From the NCBI RefSeq assembly GCF_001889165.1, contig NZ_CP016020.1:1028501-1092500 (forward strand): 64,000 nt of DNA. The letters run 5' to 3'. Under the pieces are notes generated by a model that saw nothing but the letters and a program-made list of their open reading frames with translations, had not been told where the DNA came from and searched no databases. The stretch is from Bacillus weihaiensis. Its GTDB lineage: Bacteria; Bacillota; Bacilli; Bacillales; Bacillaceae. Position numbers and translations under genes: made by a program. Of this stretch, positions 46,044 to 55,191 are shown piece by piece (position 1 is the stretch's first letter; every line of letters begins with the position of its first letter).

Positions 46044-47732
46044 GTGGAAAACCAAAAACCTTGGCTTCAATATTACCCAGAAGAAATTCCTCATGAATTA
46101 GAGCTAGCCAGCCAGCCACTATTTGAATACTTACAACAATCAGCTTCAGAATTTCCATCAAAGATTGCCATTCACTTTCTTGGTAAGGATTTAACTTATT
46201 TAGAGCTTTATCAACAGTCGTTGAAATTAGCGAACTATTTCCAAACAGTAGGACTTAAAAAGGGAGATCGAGTCTCTATTATGCTTCCGAACTGTCCTCA
46301 GGCTGTTATCTCTTATTATGGTGTTTTATTAGCAGGAGGGATTGTTGTACAGACTAATCCTTTATACATGGAAAGAGAATTAGAGTATCAATTAAAGGAT
46401 AGCGAGTCTACTTTCATCGTAACGTTGGATTTATTGTATCCTAGAGTTTCTAAAATGAAAGCGTTAACAAATTTGAAGCATATTATCGTAACAAGTATTA
46501 AGGACTATTTGCCGTTTCCTAAAAATTTACTTTATCCATTCGTGCAAAAGAAACAGAATCAAGTGATTGTCAAAGTAGAACATGAAGGTACTACCTACCT
46601 CTGGAAAAAAATAATGGAAGAGGCAAAAACAGAAGCGAATATTCCAACTATCCATCCTGAAGAAGATCTTGCATTACTCCAATATACGGGTGGAACGACA
46701 GGGTTTCCGAAGGGTGTAATGCTTACACATCATAATGTTGCCTCAAATACAAGAATGTGTTCACAATGGATGTACAAATGTAAAAGAGGAGAAGAATCTA
46801 TTCTCGGCATTATTCCTTTTTTTCATGTTTATGGGATGACAACTGTGATGAATTTAGGCATTATGCAGGCTTTTAAGATGATTCTATTACCTAAATTTGA
46901 TGCAACAGATGCTTTAAAAACAATTGAGAAGCAAAAGCCAACACTTTTTCCAGGAGCACCAACTATTTATATTGCTTTACTAAATCACCAAGATATAAAG
47001 AAATATAACCTATCTTCTATAAAATGTTGTATTAGTGGTTCTGCTCCGCTACCGGTAGAGGTTCAAGAGAAATTTGAACAGGTAACAGGCGGGAAGCTTG
47101 TAGAAGGATATGGACTTTCCGAAACGTCACCTGTTACACACGCAAACTTCATATGGGATCATCGAAAAGTGGGGAGTATAGGCGTTCCATGGCCAAATAC
47201 AGACTCAATGATTTATTCCTATGAAAAGGATGGCCCTGCTGACCCTAATGAGCTTGGAGAAGTCGCAATCCGTGGACCTCAAGTTATGAAGGGATACTGG
47301 AATAAACCTGAAGAAACAGAAGCTACTTTTAAAGACGGTTGGTTTTTAACAGGGGATATAGGATATATGGATGAAGAAGGGTATTTCTTTATCGTCGACC
47401 GTAAAAAGGATATGATTATTGCTGGTGGCTACAATATTTATCCACGTGAAATAGAAGAAGTACTTTATGAACATGATAAAGTACAGGAAGTGGTTGTAGC
47501 GGGTGTTCCTGATCCGTATAGAGGGGAAACGGTTAAAGCTTATATTGTCTTAAAAGAAGGATATCAAGCAACGACAGAGGAGTTTAATGAATATGCGAGA
47601 AAAAATTTAGCTGCATATAAGGCACCGAGAATCTATGAATTTAGAGACGAACTTCCTAAAACTGCAGTAGGAAAAATATTAAGGCGTGCATTAGTTGAAG
47701 AAGAAAAAGATAAATTAAAAAAAGCTAAGTAA
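46044..47732 (+). CDS. lcfA: Long-chain fatty-acid-CoA ligase
   Basis: Activates fatty acids to acyl-CoA with ATP for beta-oxidation. The 562-residue ANL-superfamily protein has the AMP-binding P-loop YTGGTTGFPKG (about 215-225), the GYGLSETSPV motif (about 358-367), GDIGYMDEEGYFFIVDRKKD (about 438-457) and the catalytic lysine region TAVGKILRR near the C terminus. GTG start at 46044 after AAAGGGGG. It leads the lcfA-fadR-fadB-etfB-etfA group, the same order as in B. subtilis. Confidence 0.94.
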   Translation: MENQKPWLQYYPEEIPHELELASQPLFEYLQQSASEFPSKIAIHFLGKDLTYLELYQQSLKLANYFQTVGLKKGDRVSIMLPNCPQAVISYYGVLLAGGIVVQTNPLYMERELEYQLKDSESTFIVTLDLLYPRVSKMKALTNLKHIIVTSIKDYLPFPKNLLYPFVQKKQNQVIVKVEHEGTTYLWKKIMEEAKTEANIPTIHPEEDLALLQYTGGTTGFPKGVMLTHHNVASNTRMCSQWMYKCKRGEESILGIIPFFHVYGMTTVMNLGIMQAFKMILLPKFDATDALKTIEKQKPTLFPGAPTIYIALLNHQDIKKYNLSSIKCCISGSAPLPVEVQEKFEQVTGGKLVEGYGLSETSPVTHANFIWDHRKVGSIGVPWPNTDSMIYSYEKDGPADPNELGEVAIRGPQVMKGYWNKPEETEATFKDGWFLTGDIGYMDEEGYFFIVDRKKDMIIAGGYNIYPREIEEVLYEHDKVQEVVVAGVPDPYRGETVKAYIVLKEGYQATTEEFNEYARKNLAAYKAPRIYEFRDELPKTAVGKILRRALVEEEKDKLKKAK

Positions 47733-47742
47733 CTATTGAATA

Positions 47743-47768
47743 CAGGTGAACCTTTAGGGGCTCACCTG
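47743..47768 (+). terminator. Weak hairpin after lcfA
   Basis: CAGGTGA (47743-47749) pairs with TCACCTG (47762-47768); the T tail is poor, so termination would be partial. Confidence 0.4.
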
Positions 47769-47866
47769 GCTCTTTGGATGGAACTAGTAAAGAATGTATT
47801 TAAACTATGTGACATGAGAAAGATACATAGTTTCGAATTCTTTCGAGAATATTTATCTAATTATGC

Positions 47867-47920
47867 TTGACAGAATATGAAGGAATTATTATCATAAAAT
47901 TATGAATGATGATTCATTCA
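47867..47920 (+). promoter_or_regulatory. fadR promoter with FadR operator
   Basis: A SigA promoter TTGACA (47867-47872), 17-base spacer, TATCAT (47890-47895) is followed at the start point by the palindrome TGAATGATGATTCATTCA (47903-47920). This matches the B. subtilis FadR operator pattern (TGAATGA and TCATTCA arms), so FadR should repress its own gene and relieve this when long-chain acyl-CoA binds. Confidence 0.85.
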
Positions 47921-47941
47921 TTATGAAGGAGAGTAAAGAAA

Positions 47942-48532
47942 TTGAAGCAGAAAAAACCAAAATACAGGCAAATTATTGATGCAGCTGTGATAGTCATAGC
48001 TGAAAATGGCTATCATCAAGCGCAGGTTTCAAAAATCGCAAAGCAAGCAGGCGTTGCTGATGGAACCATCTACTTATATTTTAAGAACAAAGAAGATATT
48101 CTTGTCTCTCTTTTTCAAGAAAAGATGGGAATTTTCATTGAGAAAATTGAAGAGGAAATTGAATTAAAATCTTCAGCAGCTGAAAAGCTCTATTCTCTAA
48201 TCGAAAAACATTTTTCATTACTTGCAGAAGATCATCATTTAGCGATTGTAACACAACTTGAGCTACGACAGTCCAATAAAGAACTTAGGTTAAGAATTAA
48301 TGAAGTTCTTAAAGGGTATTTAAACGTTGTGGATAAAATCGTTACTGCAGGACAGGAAACAGGAGAATTTCGAGAAGATCTTGAATTACGTTTAGCAAGA
48401 CAAATGATTTTCGGTACGATTGACGAAACGGTCACAACATGGGTAATGAATGATCAAAAATACGATTTACCTAGTCAAGCAAAAAAGGTACATGATTTAT
48501 TCGTTTACGGATTTAAACATCTAGAAAAATAG
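47942..48532 (+). CDS. fadR: TetR-family fatty-acid degradation regulator FadR
   Basis: A 196-residue TetR-type repressor of the fad genes. The N-terminal helix-turn-helix is clear (IIDAAVIVIAENGYHQAQVS, then IAKQAGVADGTIYLYFKNKE); the C-terminal domain would bind long-chain acyl-CoA. TTG start at 47942 after AAGGAGAG. Its own operator overlaps the promoter just upstream. It lies between lcfA and fadB as in B. subtilis (ysiA). Confidence 0.93.
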   Translation: MKQKKPKYRQIIDAAVIVIAENGYHQAQVSKIAKQAGVADGTIYLYFKNKEDILVSLFQEKMGIFIEKIEEEIELKSSAAEKLYSLIEKHFSLLAEDHHLAIVTQLELRQSNKELRLRINEVLKGYLNVVDKIVTAGQETGEFREDLELRLARQMIFGTIDETVTTWVMNDQKYDLPSQAKKVHDLFVYGFKHLEK

Positions 48533-48762
48533 GATTTATAGTAGGTGCTAACACTCCATTATGCGTAGCACCTTACTTTCTAAATATAAGGCTGTGTTAA
48601 AGTAAAGGTAAATGTAGCACGTTGTTGATAAGAGAAAAAGGCATAAGATCCACGCGGAAAAGCAAACGCCATTAATGAAAATCAACAAACACGTTTAACA
48701 GAGTCAGATATAAAGTCATTTTCCTTAGTAAGGCTTATTTAAAATAAGGAGGAAAAAAGAAC

Positions 48763-49536
48763 ATGGATTTCTTAAACGTTACTAAATCTAATTTTATTGC
48801 TGTGGCAACGATAAATAACCCACCAGCAAATGCTTTAGCATCAGGTGTTTTGAAAGAGCTTTCATCTTTTTTGGATGAAGTTGAAAACGATGAGTCTGTG
48901 AGAGTCATTGTTTTACATGGCGAAGGAAGGTTTTTCTCAGCTGGTGCAGATATTAAAGAATTTGTACAAGTGCCTTCCGGCGCAGCGTATTCTAGCTTAG
49001 CTACTAGAGGGCAGGAGCTTTTTGAAAGAGTAGAAACCTTCAGTAAACCAATTATTGCTGCAATTCATGGAGCTGCTCTTGGGGGAGGGCTAGAGCTTGC
49101 GATGTCGTGTCACATGCGTATTGTAACTGAGGACGCAAAACTTGGCTTACCAGAGCTTCAACTTGGAATAATACCTGGTTTTGGGGGGACTCAGCGCTTA
49201 CCAAAATACGTAGGGACAGGACGTGCTTTAGAAATGATGCTAACAAGTGAACCAATTTCTGGAGCTGAGGCAGTAAAGCTAGGCTTAGCCAATCATGCTT
49301 TTTCTCAAGATGTGTTACTAGATGAAGTGAAAAACATAGCAGCAAAATTTGCGCAAAAAAGCCCTCAATCAGTTAAGGCTGTGATCTCATTACTGAATGC
49401 GTCAAAGCAGAAATCTCATGCAGAAGGAATGAAACAAGAAGCAGATGAATTTGGTGCACTATTTGGTAGTGCGGATGCAAAAGAAGGTATTACAGCGTTT
49501 ATTGAAAAAAGAAAACCAACCTTTACTGGAAAATAA
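48763..49536 (+). CDS. fadB: Enoyl-CoA hydratase FadB
   Basis: Crotonase-superfamily enzyme hydrating 2-enoyl-CoA in beta-oxidation; 257 residues. The oxyanion-hole strands are visible (FFSAGADIKEF at about 48-58; HGAALGGGLELAMSCHMRI at about 98-116), with catalytic glutamates in GLPELQLGIIPGFGGTQRLP (about 127-146). AAGGAGGA precedes the ATG. The 230-base gap before it has a hairpin (GTAGGTGCTA/TAGCACCTTAC, 48541-48576) that may terminate fadR transcripts partly. Confidence 0.92.
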   Translation: MDFLNVTKSNFIAVATINNPPANALASGVLKELSSFLDEVENDESVRVIVLHGEGRFFSAGADIKEFVQVPSGAAYSSLATRGQELFERVETFSKPIIAAIHGAALGGGLELAMSCHMRIVTEDAKLGLPELQLGIIPGFGGTQRLPKYVGTGRALEMMLTSEPISGAEAVKLGLANHAFSQDVLLDEVKNIAAKFAQKSPQSVKAVISLLNASKQKSHAEGMKQEADEFGALFGSADAKEGITAFIEKRKPTFTGK

Positions 49537-49632
49537 GCTTTGAGGAATATCATGATGTTTAGCAGAAATTAAAGTTGTAGCGTTTAAATGAAATGGTGAA
49601 TGAATGACTTATTATACATGGGGGAATGGGAA

Positions 49633-50406
49633 ATGAATATTTTTGTCATTATGAAAAGAACATTTGATACGGAAGAGAAAATTGTTGTTCAAAACGGAGG
49701 AATTGCTGAAGATGGAGCAGAATTCATCATCAATCCCTATGACGAGTATGCAATTGAGGAAGCGATTCAAGTTCGTGACGCAAATAGTGGAGAAGTAACG
49801 GTTGTAACAATCGGTGGAGAGGAATCTGAAAAGGAATTAAGAACTGCTTTAGCAATGGGGTGTGATAAGGCTGTTTTAATAAATGTGGAAGACGATCTTG
49901 AAGAAGGAGATCAATATACTACGTCAAGAATCCTTGCAGAATTCTTTAAAGATAAAGAAGTGGATTTAATTCTTGGTGGAAATGTGGCAATTGATGGAGG
50001 CTCTGGACAGGTTGGACCTCGATTAGCAGAGCTACTCGATATCTCTTATGTAACCACAATAACAAAGCTTGAAATTAATGGGGATCAAGCAGTTGTAACA
50101 CGTGATGTTGAAGGGGATTCCGAAGTTATTGAAACAACATTACCACTATTAGTTACAGCGCAACAAGGGTTAAATGAGCCACGCTATCCATCATTACCAG
50201 GTATTATGAAAGCGAAGAAAAAGCCATTAGATGAGCTTGAACTAGACGATTTAGATCTAGAAGAGGACGATGTTGAACAAAAAACAAAGACCATTGAAAT
50301 ATTCTTACCACCGAAGAAAGAAGCTGGGAAAGTACTAGAAGGAGAGCTACAAGACCAAGTAACAGAACTTGTATCCCTTCTGAGAAATGAAGCTAAAGTT
50401 GTCTAA
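49633..50406 (+). CDS. etfB: Electron transfer flavoprotein beta subunit
   Basis: With EtfA it passes electrons from acyl-CoA dehydrogenases to the quinone pool. The 257-residue protein has the AMP-binding alpha/beta fold; VTIGGEESEKELRTALAMGCDKAV (in part) and the signature region DVEGDSEVIETTLPLLVTAQQGLNEPRYPSLPGIM, given here in outline, are typical. The start at 49633 (MNIFVIMKRTFD) is chosen over the frame extension to 49600; the ribosome binding site is weak. Adjacent to fadB and etfA. Confidence 0.93.
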   Translation: MNIFVIMKRTFDTEEKIVVQNGGIAEDGAEFIINPYDEYAIEEAIQVRDANSGEVTVVTIGGEESEKELRTALAMGCDKAVLINVEDDLEEGDQYTTSRILAEFFKDKEVDLILGGNVAIDGGSGQVGPRLAELLDISYVTTITKLEINGDQAVVTRDVEGDSEVIETTLPLLVTAQQGLNEPRYPSLPGIMKAKKKPLDELELDDLDLEEDDVEQKTKTIEIFLPPKKEAGKVLEGELQDQVTELVSLLRNEAKVV

Positions 50407-50481
50407 TTGGGTTTTTATAGTTTAATAGATCGTTAGAATGAGTGGGAGAAATACCGAGGATAATTTGAACAGGGGGAAATA

Positions 50482-51462
50482 ATGATGGGAAGAAAAGTAC
50501 TTGTATTAGGTGAAGTTCGTGATGCAACGCTAAGAAATGTTTCATTTGAGGCCATTGCTGCTGGTAAAACAATTGCTGAAGGTGGAGAGGTAGTTGCCCT
50601 ATTAGTTGGAGACACAGTGGCTTCTTTAGGAACAGAACTTGTTCATTACGGAGCAGATCGTGTCATTACAGTCGAGGATCCTAAATTAACTACGTATACT
50701 CCTGACGGATATTCACAAGCCGTATTATCTGTTATTCAAGAGGAAAGCCCTGAAGGAATAGTCTTTGGTCACACCGCTTTAGGAAAGGATTTGTCACCGA
50801 AGATTGCAGCTAAATTAGGTTCTGGACTTGTCTCAGATGCAACGGCTATTGAAGTAACAGGAGGAAATGTTGTTTTCACTCGACCAATTTATTCTGGAAA
50901 AGCATTCGAGAAGAAAATTGTCACGGATGGAGTTATTTTTGCAACGATCCGACCAAATAATATTCCTTCCCTTGATAAGGATGATTCAAGATCAGGGGAC
51001 GTTACGTCTCATTCAGTTGAAATAAAAGATCTTCGTACCATTGTCAAAGAGGTTGTGAGAAAAGCTTCTGAAGGTGTGGATCTATCTGAGGCAAAGGTTG
51101 TTATTGCAGGTGGTCGTGGTGTGAAGAGTGAAGATGGATTCCAACCATTGAATGAATTAGCAGAGGTGCTAGGTGGAGCTGTAGGTGCTTCACGTGGAGC
51201 ATGTGATGCAGAATACTGCGATTACTCCCTGCAAATTGGTCAAACGGGAAAAGTCGTTACACCTGACTTATACATTGCATGTGGTATTTCAGGAGCTATT
51301 CAGCATCTAGCAGGAATGTCTAATTCGAAGGTAATCGTAGCGATTAATAAAGACCCAGAAGCGAATATTTTTAAAGTTGCGGATTATGGCATCGTTGGGG
51401 ATTTATTTGAAGTGATTCCATTACTTACAGAAGAATTTAAGAAGTTAAAAGTACATGCATAA
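50482..51462 (+). CDS. etfA: Electron transfer flavoprotein alpha subunit
   Basis: FAD-binding partner of EtfB, about 326 residues. N-terminal domain (about 1-190) and the C-terminal FAD domain with VVIAGGRGVKSEDGF (about 208-222), GGAVGASRGACDAEY and the motif YIACGISGAIQHLAGMSNSK (in outline at about 270-290). Tandem ATG codons at 50482 and 50485 follow AGGGGGA. Last gene of the beta-oxidation group; a strong terminator follows. Confidence 0.95.
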   Translation: MMGRKVLVLGEVRDATLRNVSFEAIAAGKTIAEGGEVVALLVGDTVASLGTELVHYGADRVITVEDPKLTTYTPDGYSQAVLSVIQEESPEGIVFGHTALGKDLSPKIAAKLGSGLVSDATAIEVTGGNVVFTRPIYSGKAFEKKIVTDGVIFATIRPNNIPSLDKDDSRSGDVTSHSVEIKDLRTIVKEVVRKASEGVDLSEAKVVIAGGRGVKSEDGFQPLNELAEVLGGAVGASRGACDAEYCDYSLQIGQTGKVVTPDLYIACGISGAIQHLAGMSNSKVIVAINKDPEANIFKVADYGIVGDLFEVIPLLTEEFKKLKVHA

Positions 51463-51503
51463 GAGGAAAGAGGCTTGGACATAAGTAGATTTAGCCCCAG
51501 ATA

Positions 51504-51560
51504 AACCCGAACGATTAGATCATTTCTTAATGATTTCTATCTCTAATTGTTCGGGTTCTT
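51504..51560 (+). terminator. Terminator of the fad-etf group
   Basis: A 16-bp stem with one G-U pair (51504-51519 with 51542-51557) and a short T-rich tail. Confidence 0.75.
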
Positions 51561-52058
51561 ATGTCATGTAAAAGCTTATTTTATCTGTCAATACGATTAT
51601 TACTAACTACTGCAATTGTGATAGCCGCTTGACTCTTGGGGAAATGAGGAGAGCAAGTGGTGTAGCGAAATCAACCATCCTTGTTTTACTAACTTCACTC
51701 ATTAATAAGCAACTCAGGGTACGAAGAATATTACTTTCTTTAACATTCATTTATTGTGTTACGTATTGATCCCTGTATTTACCACTCTTTTTTGAGCTTT
51801 GTAGCTTTTTAGAAACCACCTCAAATACATCACCCTACATTCACCTACAAGATCATGTAATGAACATATTTGTAACAGCAATAAGGTATTCAAATCAGAC
51901 CTAAGCTTATGTGCTTTGTTTTACACTAAAATGAAGTTAAATATTAAGTAGTCTTTATGTTCATTATAAATATCTTCTGTTAAATTCAACAAAAAGATAC
52001 ATAAACATCTATGTTTTGATAAAAAATCTTAGGGGAAAGTATGTAATGAAGCAAAAAG
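51561..52058. other. Intergenic etfA-trxA, no gene seen
   Basis: About 500 AT-rich bases without an ORF, known repeat or clear structure. Confidence 0.5.
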
Positions 52059-52088
52059 TTAGCTTAGTTTATGTGTGAATGCTATAAT
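52059..52088 (+). promoter_or_regulatory. trxA promoter with extended -10
   Basis: TGCTATAAT at 52080-52088 is an extended -10 with a perfect TATAAT; a weak -35 TTAGCT lies 18 bases upstream (52059-52064). No SigB promoter like that of B. subtilis trxA was recognised. Confidence 0.6.
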
Positions 52089-52126
52089 CAAAACATAATT
52101 TACGCAACATATTAGGAGGAATTACA

Positions 52127-52441
52127 ATGGCAATTACAAATGTTACTGATCAAACTTTTTCAACTGAAACAAACGAAGGTGTAGTACTAGTTGATTTCTG
52201 GGCTCCTTGGTGTGGACCTTGTAAAATGATTGCACCTGTTCTTGAAGAACTTGATACAGATATGGGTGACAAAGTAAAAATCGTAAAGGTTGATGTTGAC
52301 GAAAACCAAGAAACAGCAGGTAAGTTTGGTGTTATGAGTATCCCTACTCTACTTGTTCTTAAAGATGGAGAAGTAGTTGACAAAGCTGTAGGATACCAAC
52401 CTAAAGAAGCACTTGCTGAAGTATTAAACAAACACGTTTAA
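52127..52441 (+). CDS. trxA: Thioredoxin
   Basis: A 104-residue dithiol oxidoreductase with the active site WCGPCK (Cys29, Cys32), the buried aspartate in VDFWAPW and the cis-proline loop [12 protein letters not shown]. Reduces ribonucleotide reductase and other proteins. AGGAGGAA precedes the ATG. Single-gene unit with its own promoter and terminator, before uvrC as in B. subtilis. Confidence 0.97.
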   Translation: MAITNVTDQTFSTETNEGVVLVDFWAPWCGPCKMIAPVLEELDTDMGDKVKIVKVDVDENQETAGKFGVMSIPTLLVLKDGEVVDKAVGYQPKEALAEVLNKHV

Positions 52442-52476
52442 TCCTTACGTAACTTAGTAAATATCATAAGAAGATG

Positions 52477-52509
52477 AAAAGGGATTGACGTATTGTCAGT
52501 CCTTTTTTA
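52477..52509 (+). terminator. Terminator after trxA
   Basis: AAAGGGATTGAC pairs with GTCAGTCCTTT (one mismatch) followed by T residues. The rest of the 290-base gap to uvrC shows no LexA/DinR box (CGAAC-N4-GTTCG). Confidence 0.78.
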
Positions 52510-52731
52510 TTGCTTAGGAACCTACAAAATGCAACAACTGTGAACAAGTGCTTCGCCATATAGCTTCATGCGCCTTTCTTAAAAGTTGGCCTATTGCAAG
52601 TGCTGTAAATTCATCTATTTCTTAGGAAATAATTGTGTATAATTCGACATTTTAACATGGGATTACACGTGATGGTCATGATAGAATAAACCTATGCGTT
52701 TATTGCTGCTTTATGATGAGGAGTGTTTGCT

Positions 52732-54513
52732 ATGATAGATAAATTGAAGGAAAAGCTCTCACTTCTTCCAGATCAGCCTGGCTGTTACATTATGAAGGAT
52801 CGCCAGGGAACTGTTATATATGTGGGAAAAGCGAAAGTTTTAAAAAATAGAGTCCGTTCTTATTTCACTGGATCTCATGATGGTAAAACATTACGTTTAG
52901 TGAATGAGATTGAAGATTTTGAATATATCATTACGTCCTCTAACCTTGAGGCTTTAATACTAGAATTAAATTTAATTAAGAAGTATGATCCGAAATATAA
53001 TGTCATGTTAAAAGACGATAAAACCTATCCTTTTATTAAAATCACAAACGAACGTCATCCTCGATTACTGGTGACAAGACAAGTGAAAAAGGATAAAGGG
53101 AAATACTTTGGACCTTATCCGAACGTTTTTTCAGCTAGAGAAACAATTAAGCTGTTAGACAGGTTATATCCATTGAGAAAATGTTCTACCTTACCAGATC
53201 GTGTTTGCTTGTATTATCATATGGGTCAATGTTTGGCTCCGTGTGTGAATGAGGTGTCTGTAGAGACAAATCGTCAGCTTGTTGAAGAAATATCTAAATT
53301 CTTAAATGGAGGATTTAAAACGATTAAAGAAGAGCTTTCTGCAAAGATGGTAGATGCATCGGAAAAATTAGAATTTGAACGTGCTCAGGAATTTAGAGAT
53401 CAAATTCTCCATATAGAAGCAACAATGGAAAAACAAAAAATGACGTTAAATGACTTTGTTGATCGCGATGCCTTTGGGTATGCCTATGATAAAGGATGGA
53501 TGTGTGTCCAAGTATTTTTTATTAGGCAAGGGAAGTTGATTGAACGAGACGTTTCACTGTTCCCGATTTATGATACTCCTGAGCAAGAATTTTTAACTTT
53601 TTTAGGGCAATTTTATTCTAAGGCTAGCCATTTTATCCCGAAAGAAATCTTATTGCCTGATAGTGTAGAAGAGGAGCTTGTTGAGAAATTTTTAGATGTC
53701 ACAACGTTACAGCCTAAAAGAGGTAAGAAGAAGGATTTGGTCCTACTTGCCCATAAAAATGCCAAAATTGCTTTAAAAGAAAAATTCATGCTAATTGAGC
53801 GAGATGAAGAACGAACGATAAAAGCGGTTGAAAATTTAGGAGACATATTAGGTATTGCAACTCCGCATCGTATTGAGGCTTTTGATAATTCAAATATACA
53901 AGGAACAGATCCTGTTTCAGCTATGGTTGTATTTGAAGATGGGAAACCAGCGAAAAAGCATTATCGAAAATATAAGATTAAAAGTGTTAGTGGACCAGAT
54001 GATTATGATTCGATGAGAGAAGTTGTTAGAAGAAGATATAGTCGAGCATTAAAAGAGGAGCTTCCTTTACCAGATCTTATCATCATTGACGGGGGGAAAG
54101 GTCATTTAGCTGCTGCACAAGAGGTACTTATTGATGAATTGTCACTAGATATTCCAATTGCTGGATTAGTGAAAGATGACAAACACCGTACTTCTGAGCT
54201 ATTAATTGGTGCTCCTCCAGAATTTATTCAATTAGAACGAAATAGTCAGGAATTCTACCTTCTCCAAAGAATTCAAGATGAGGTTCACCGGTTTGCAATA
54301 ACCTTCCATCGAAATGTACGTGGAAAGACTGCATTTCAGTCAATACTCGATGAAATACCAGGTGTAGGTGCACAAAGAAAGAAAATGTTATTAAAACATT
54401 TCGGCTCAGTAAAAAAAATGAAGGAAGCAAGTGTTGAAGAGTTATCACAGGCTGGTATACCTTCAACGATTGCAAACACGATATTCCAACACTTGAAAAA
54501 TAACGAATCGTAG
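52732..54513 (+). CDS. uvrC: Excinuclease ABC subunit C
   Basis: Makes the two incisions of nucleotide excision repair. The 593-residue protein has the N-terminal GIY-YIG nuclease ([20 protein letters not shown], residues about 17-36), a cysteine cluster at about 155-175 ([21 protein letters not shown] in part), a UVR motif ([12 protein letters not shown]), an RNase H-like second nuclease ([25 protein letters not shown]) and tandem helix-hairpin-helix at the C terminus. ATG 52732 is 7 bases after GAGGAGTG; the GTG at 52723 overlaps that site. Confidence 0.95.
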   Translation: MIDKLKEKLSLLPDQPGCYIMKDRQGTVIYVGKAKVLKNRVRSYFTGSHDGKTLRLVNEIEDFEYIITSSNLEALILELNLIKKYDPKYNVMLKDDKTYPFIKITNERHPRLLVTRQVKKDKGKYFGPYPNVFSARETIKLLDRLYPLRKCSTLPDRVCLYYHMGQCLAPCVNEVSVETNRQLVEEISKFLNGGFKTIKEELSAKMVDASEKLEFERAQEFRDQILHIEATMEKQKMTLNDFVDRDAFGYAYDKGWMCVQVFFIRQGKLIERDVSLFPIYDTPEQEFLTFLGQFYSKASHFIPKEILLPDSVEEELVEKFLDVTTLQPKRGKKKDLVLLAHKNAKIALKEKFMLIERDEERTIKAVENLGDILGIATPHRIEAFDNSNIQGTDPVSAMVVFEDGKPAKKHYRKYKIKSVSGPDDYDSMREVVRRRYSRALKEELPLPDLIIIDGGKGHLAAAQEVLIDELSLDIPIAGLVKDDKHRTSELLIGAPPEFIQLERNSQEFYLLQRIQDEVHRFAITFHRNVRGKTAFQSILDEIPGVGAQRKKMLLKHFGSVKKMKEASVEELSQAGIPSTIANTIFQHLKNNES

Positions 54514-54646
54514 GTTTCGTTCGGAAACCTTTTAAGTGGATAAATCAGTGGGTAAAACCACTTTTTCTAAAAATAGACTTGATTGAAGTTAAAAAGTTTG
54601 ATAATCTTTATAGTAATTTCATATGATCGTTAGTTTGTTAAATGAA

Positions 54647-54890
54647 GGTAGAGGCGCGAAAATCATTAGTAACCAGTTGGAGGATAAATGGTATCCTATG
54701 AAAATTGGAGAAAGGGAGATTCGCCGAAGTGATAAAAGACCATTTGCTTTTATCGCTGGTTTTACATTTAAGAGGTGTAAAATTGTCAGGGATTCGTATT
54801 GATTCTTGGAGAGCTATCTCATTGTCTAAAAACAGCTTGTCTGTTTGTACTTAGCAATGGGATATTTTTGTCCCATTGCTTTTTTGTTGT
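54647..54890 (+). promoter_or_regulatory. Lysine riboswitch (L-box) upstream of lysC
   Basis: Conserved L-box pieces appear in order: AGAGGCGCGAAAATCATTAG at about 54650-54669, GGAGGATAA, GGAGAAAGGGAGATTCGCCG near 54709-54728 with GAAGTGATAAAAG, CTGGTTTTACATT, TTGTCAGGGATTCG, and GGAGAGCTATC. A terminator closes it: AGCAATGGGA (54853-54862) with TCCCATTGCT (54871-54880) and a T5 tail. Lysine binding should promote termination before lysC. Confidence 0.9.
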
Positions 54891-55191
54891 TCTTGACTAA
54901 AACATTGAAATTTCCTTGCTTGTAAGCACAGTCGATCAAAGTACTAGGTATATAGCGGTGAAAAAAGAACAATAGCAAGCTTATCTGCTGCTTTTTCGCC
55001 GCATCTTTAACCAGTCCAAGGAATTGTGTCCCGAATGTTTGCACCTCTTGTTTTAAGACTAGGTTGTATGAGAGAGCAGTTTGTGAATCATCCTTACCAT
55101 AACAAACGAGATCAATAGTGGAAAAGGCGAAAAAAGCACATGTAACATGAAGAAATGTCAAAGTTTTCATAATGGAAAGGTGAGGGTTTTA
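54891..55191. other. 300-base gap between riboswitch terminator and lysC
   Basis: An unusually long stretch between the L-box terminator and the lysC start. It contains no convincing gene on the plus strand; a minus-strand frame of 114 codons (54826-55170) runs into the riboswitch terminator and has no ribosome binding site. It may be an insertion or a decayed gene. Confidence 0.4.

Noticed and set aside
54826-55170. A 114-codon minus-strand frame between the lysine riboswitch and lysC
   Set aside because: It runs through the riboswitch terminator, has no ribosome binding site and its composition follows AT-rich background; kept only as a note in the gap entry.
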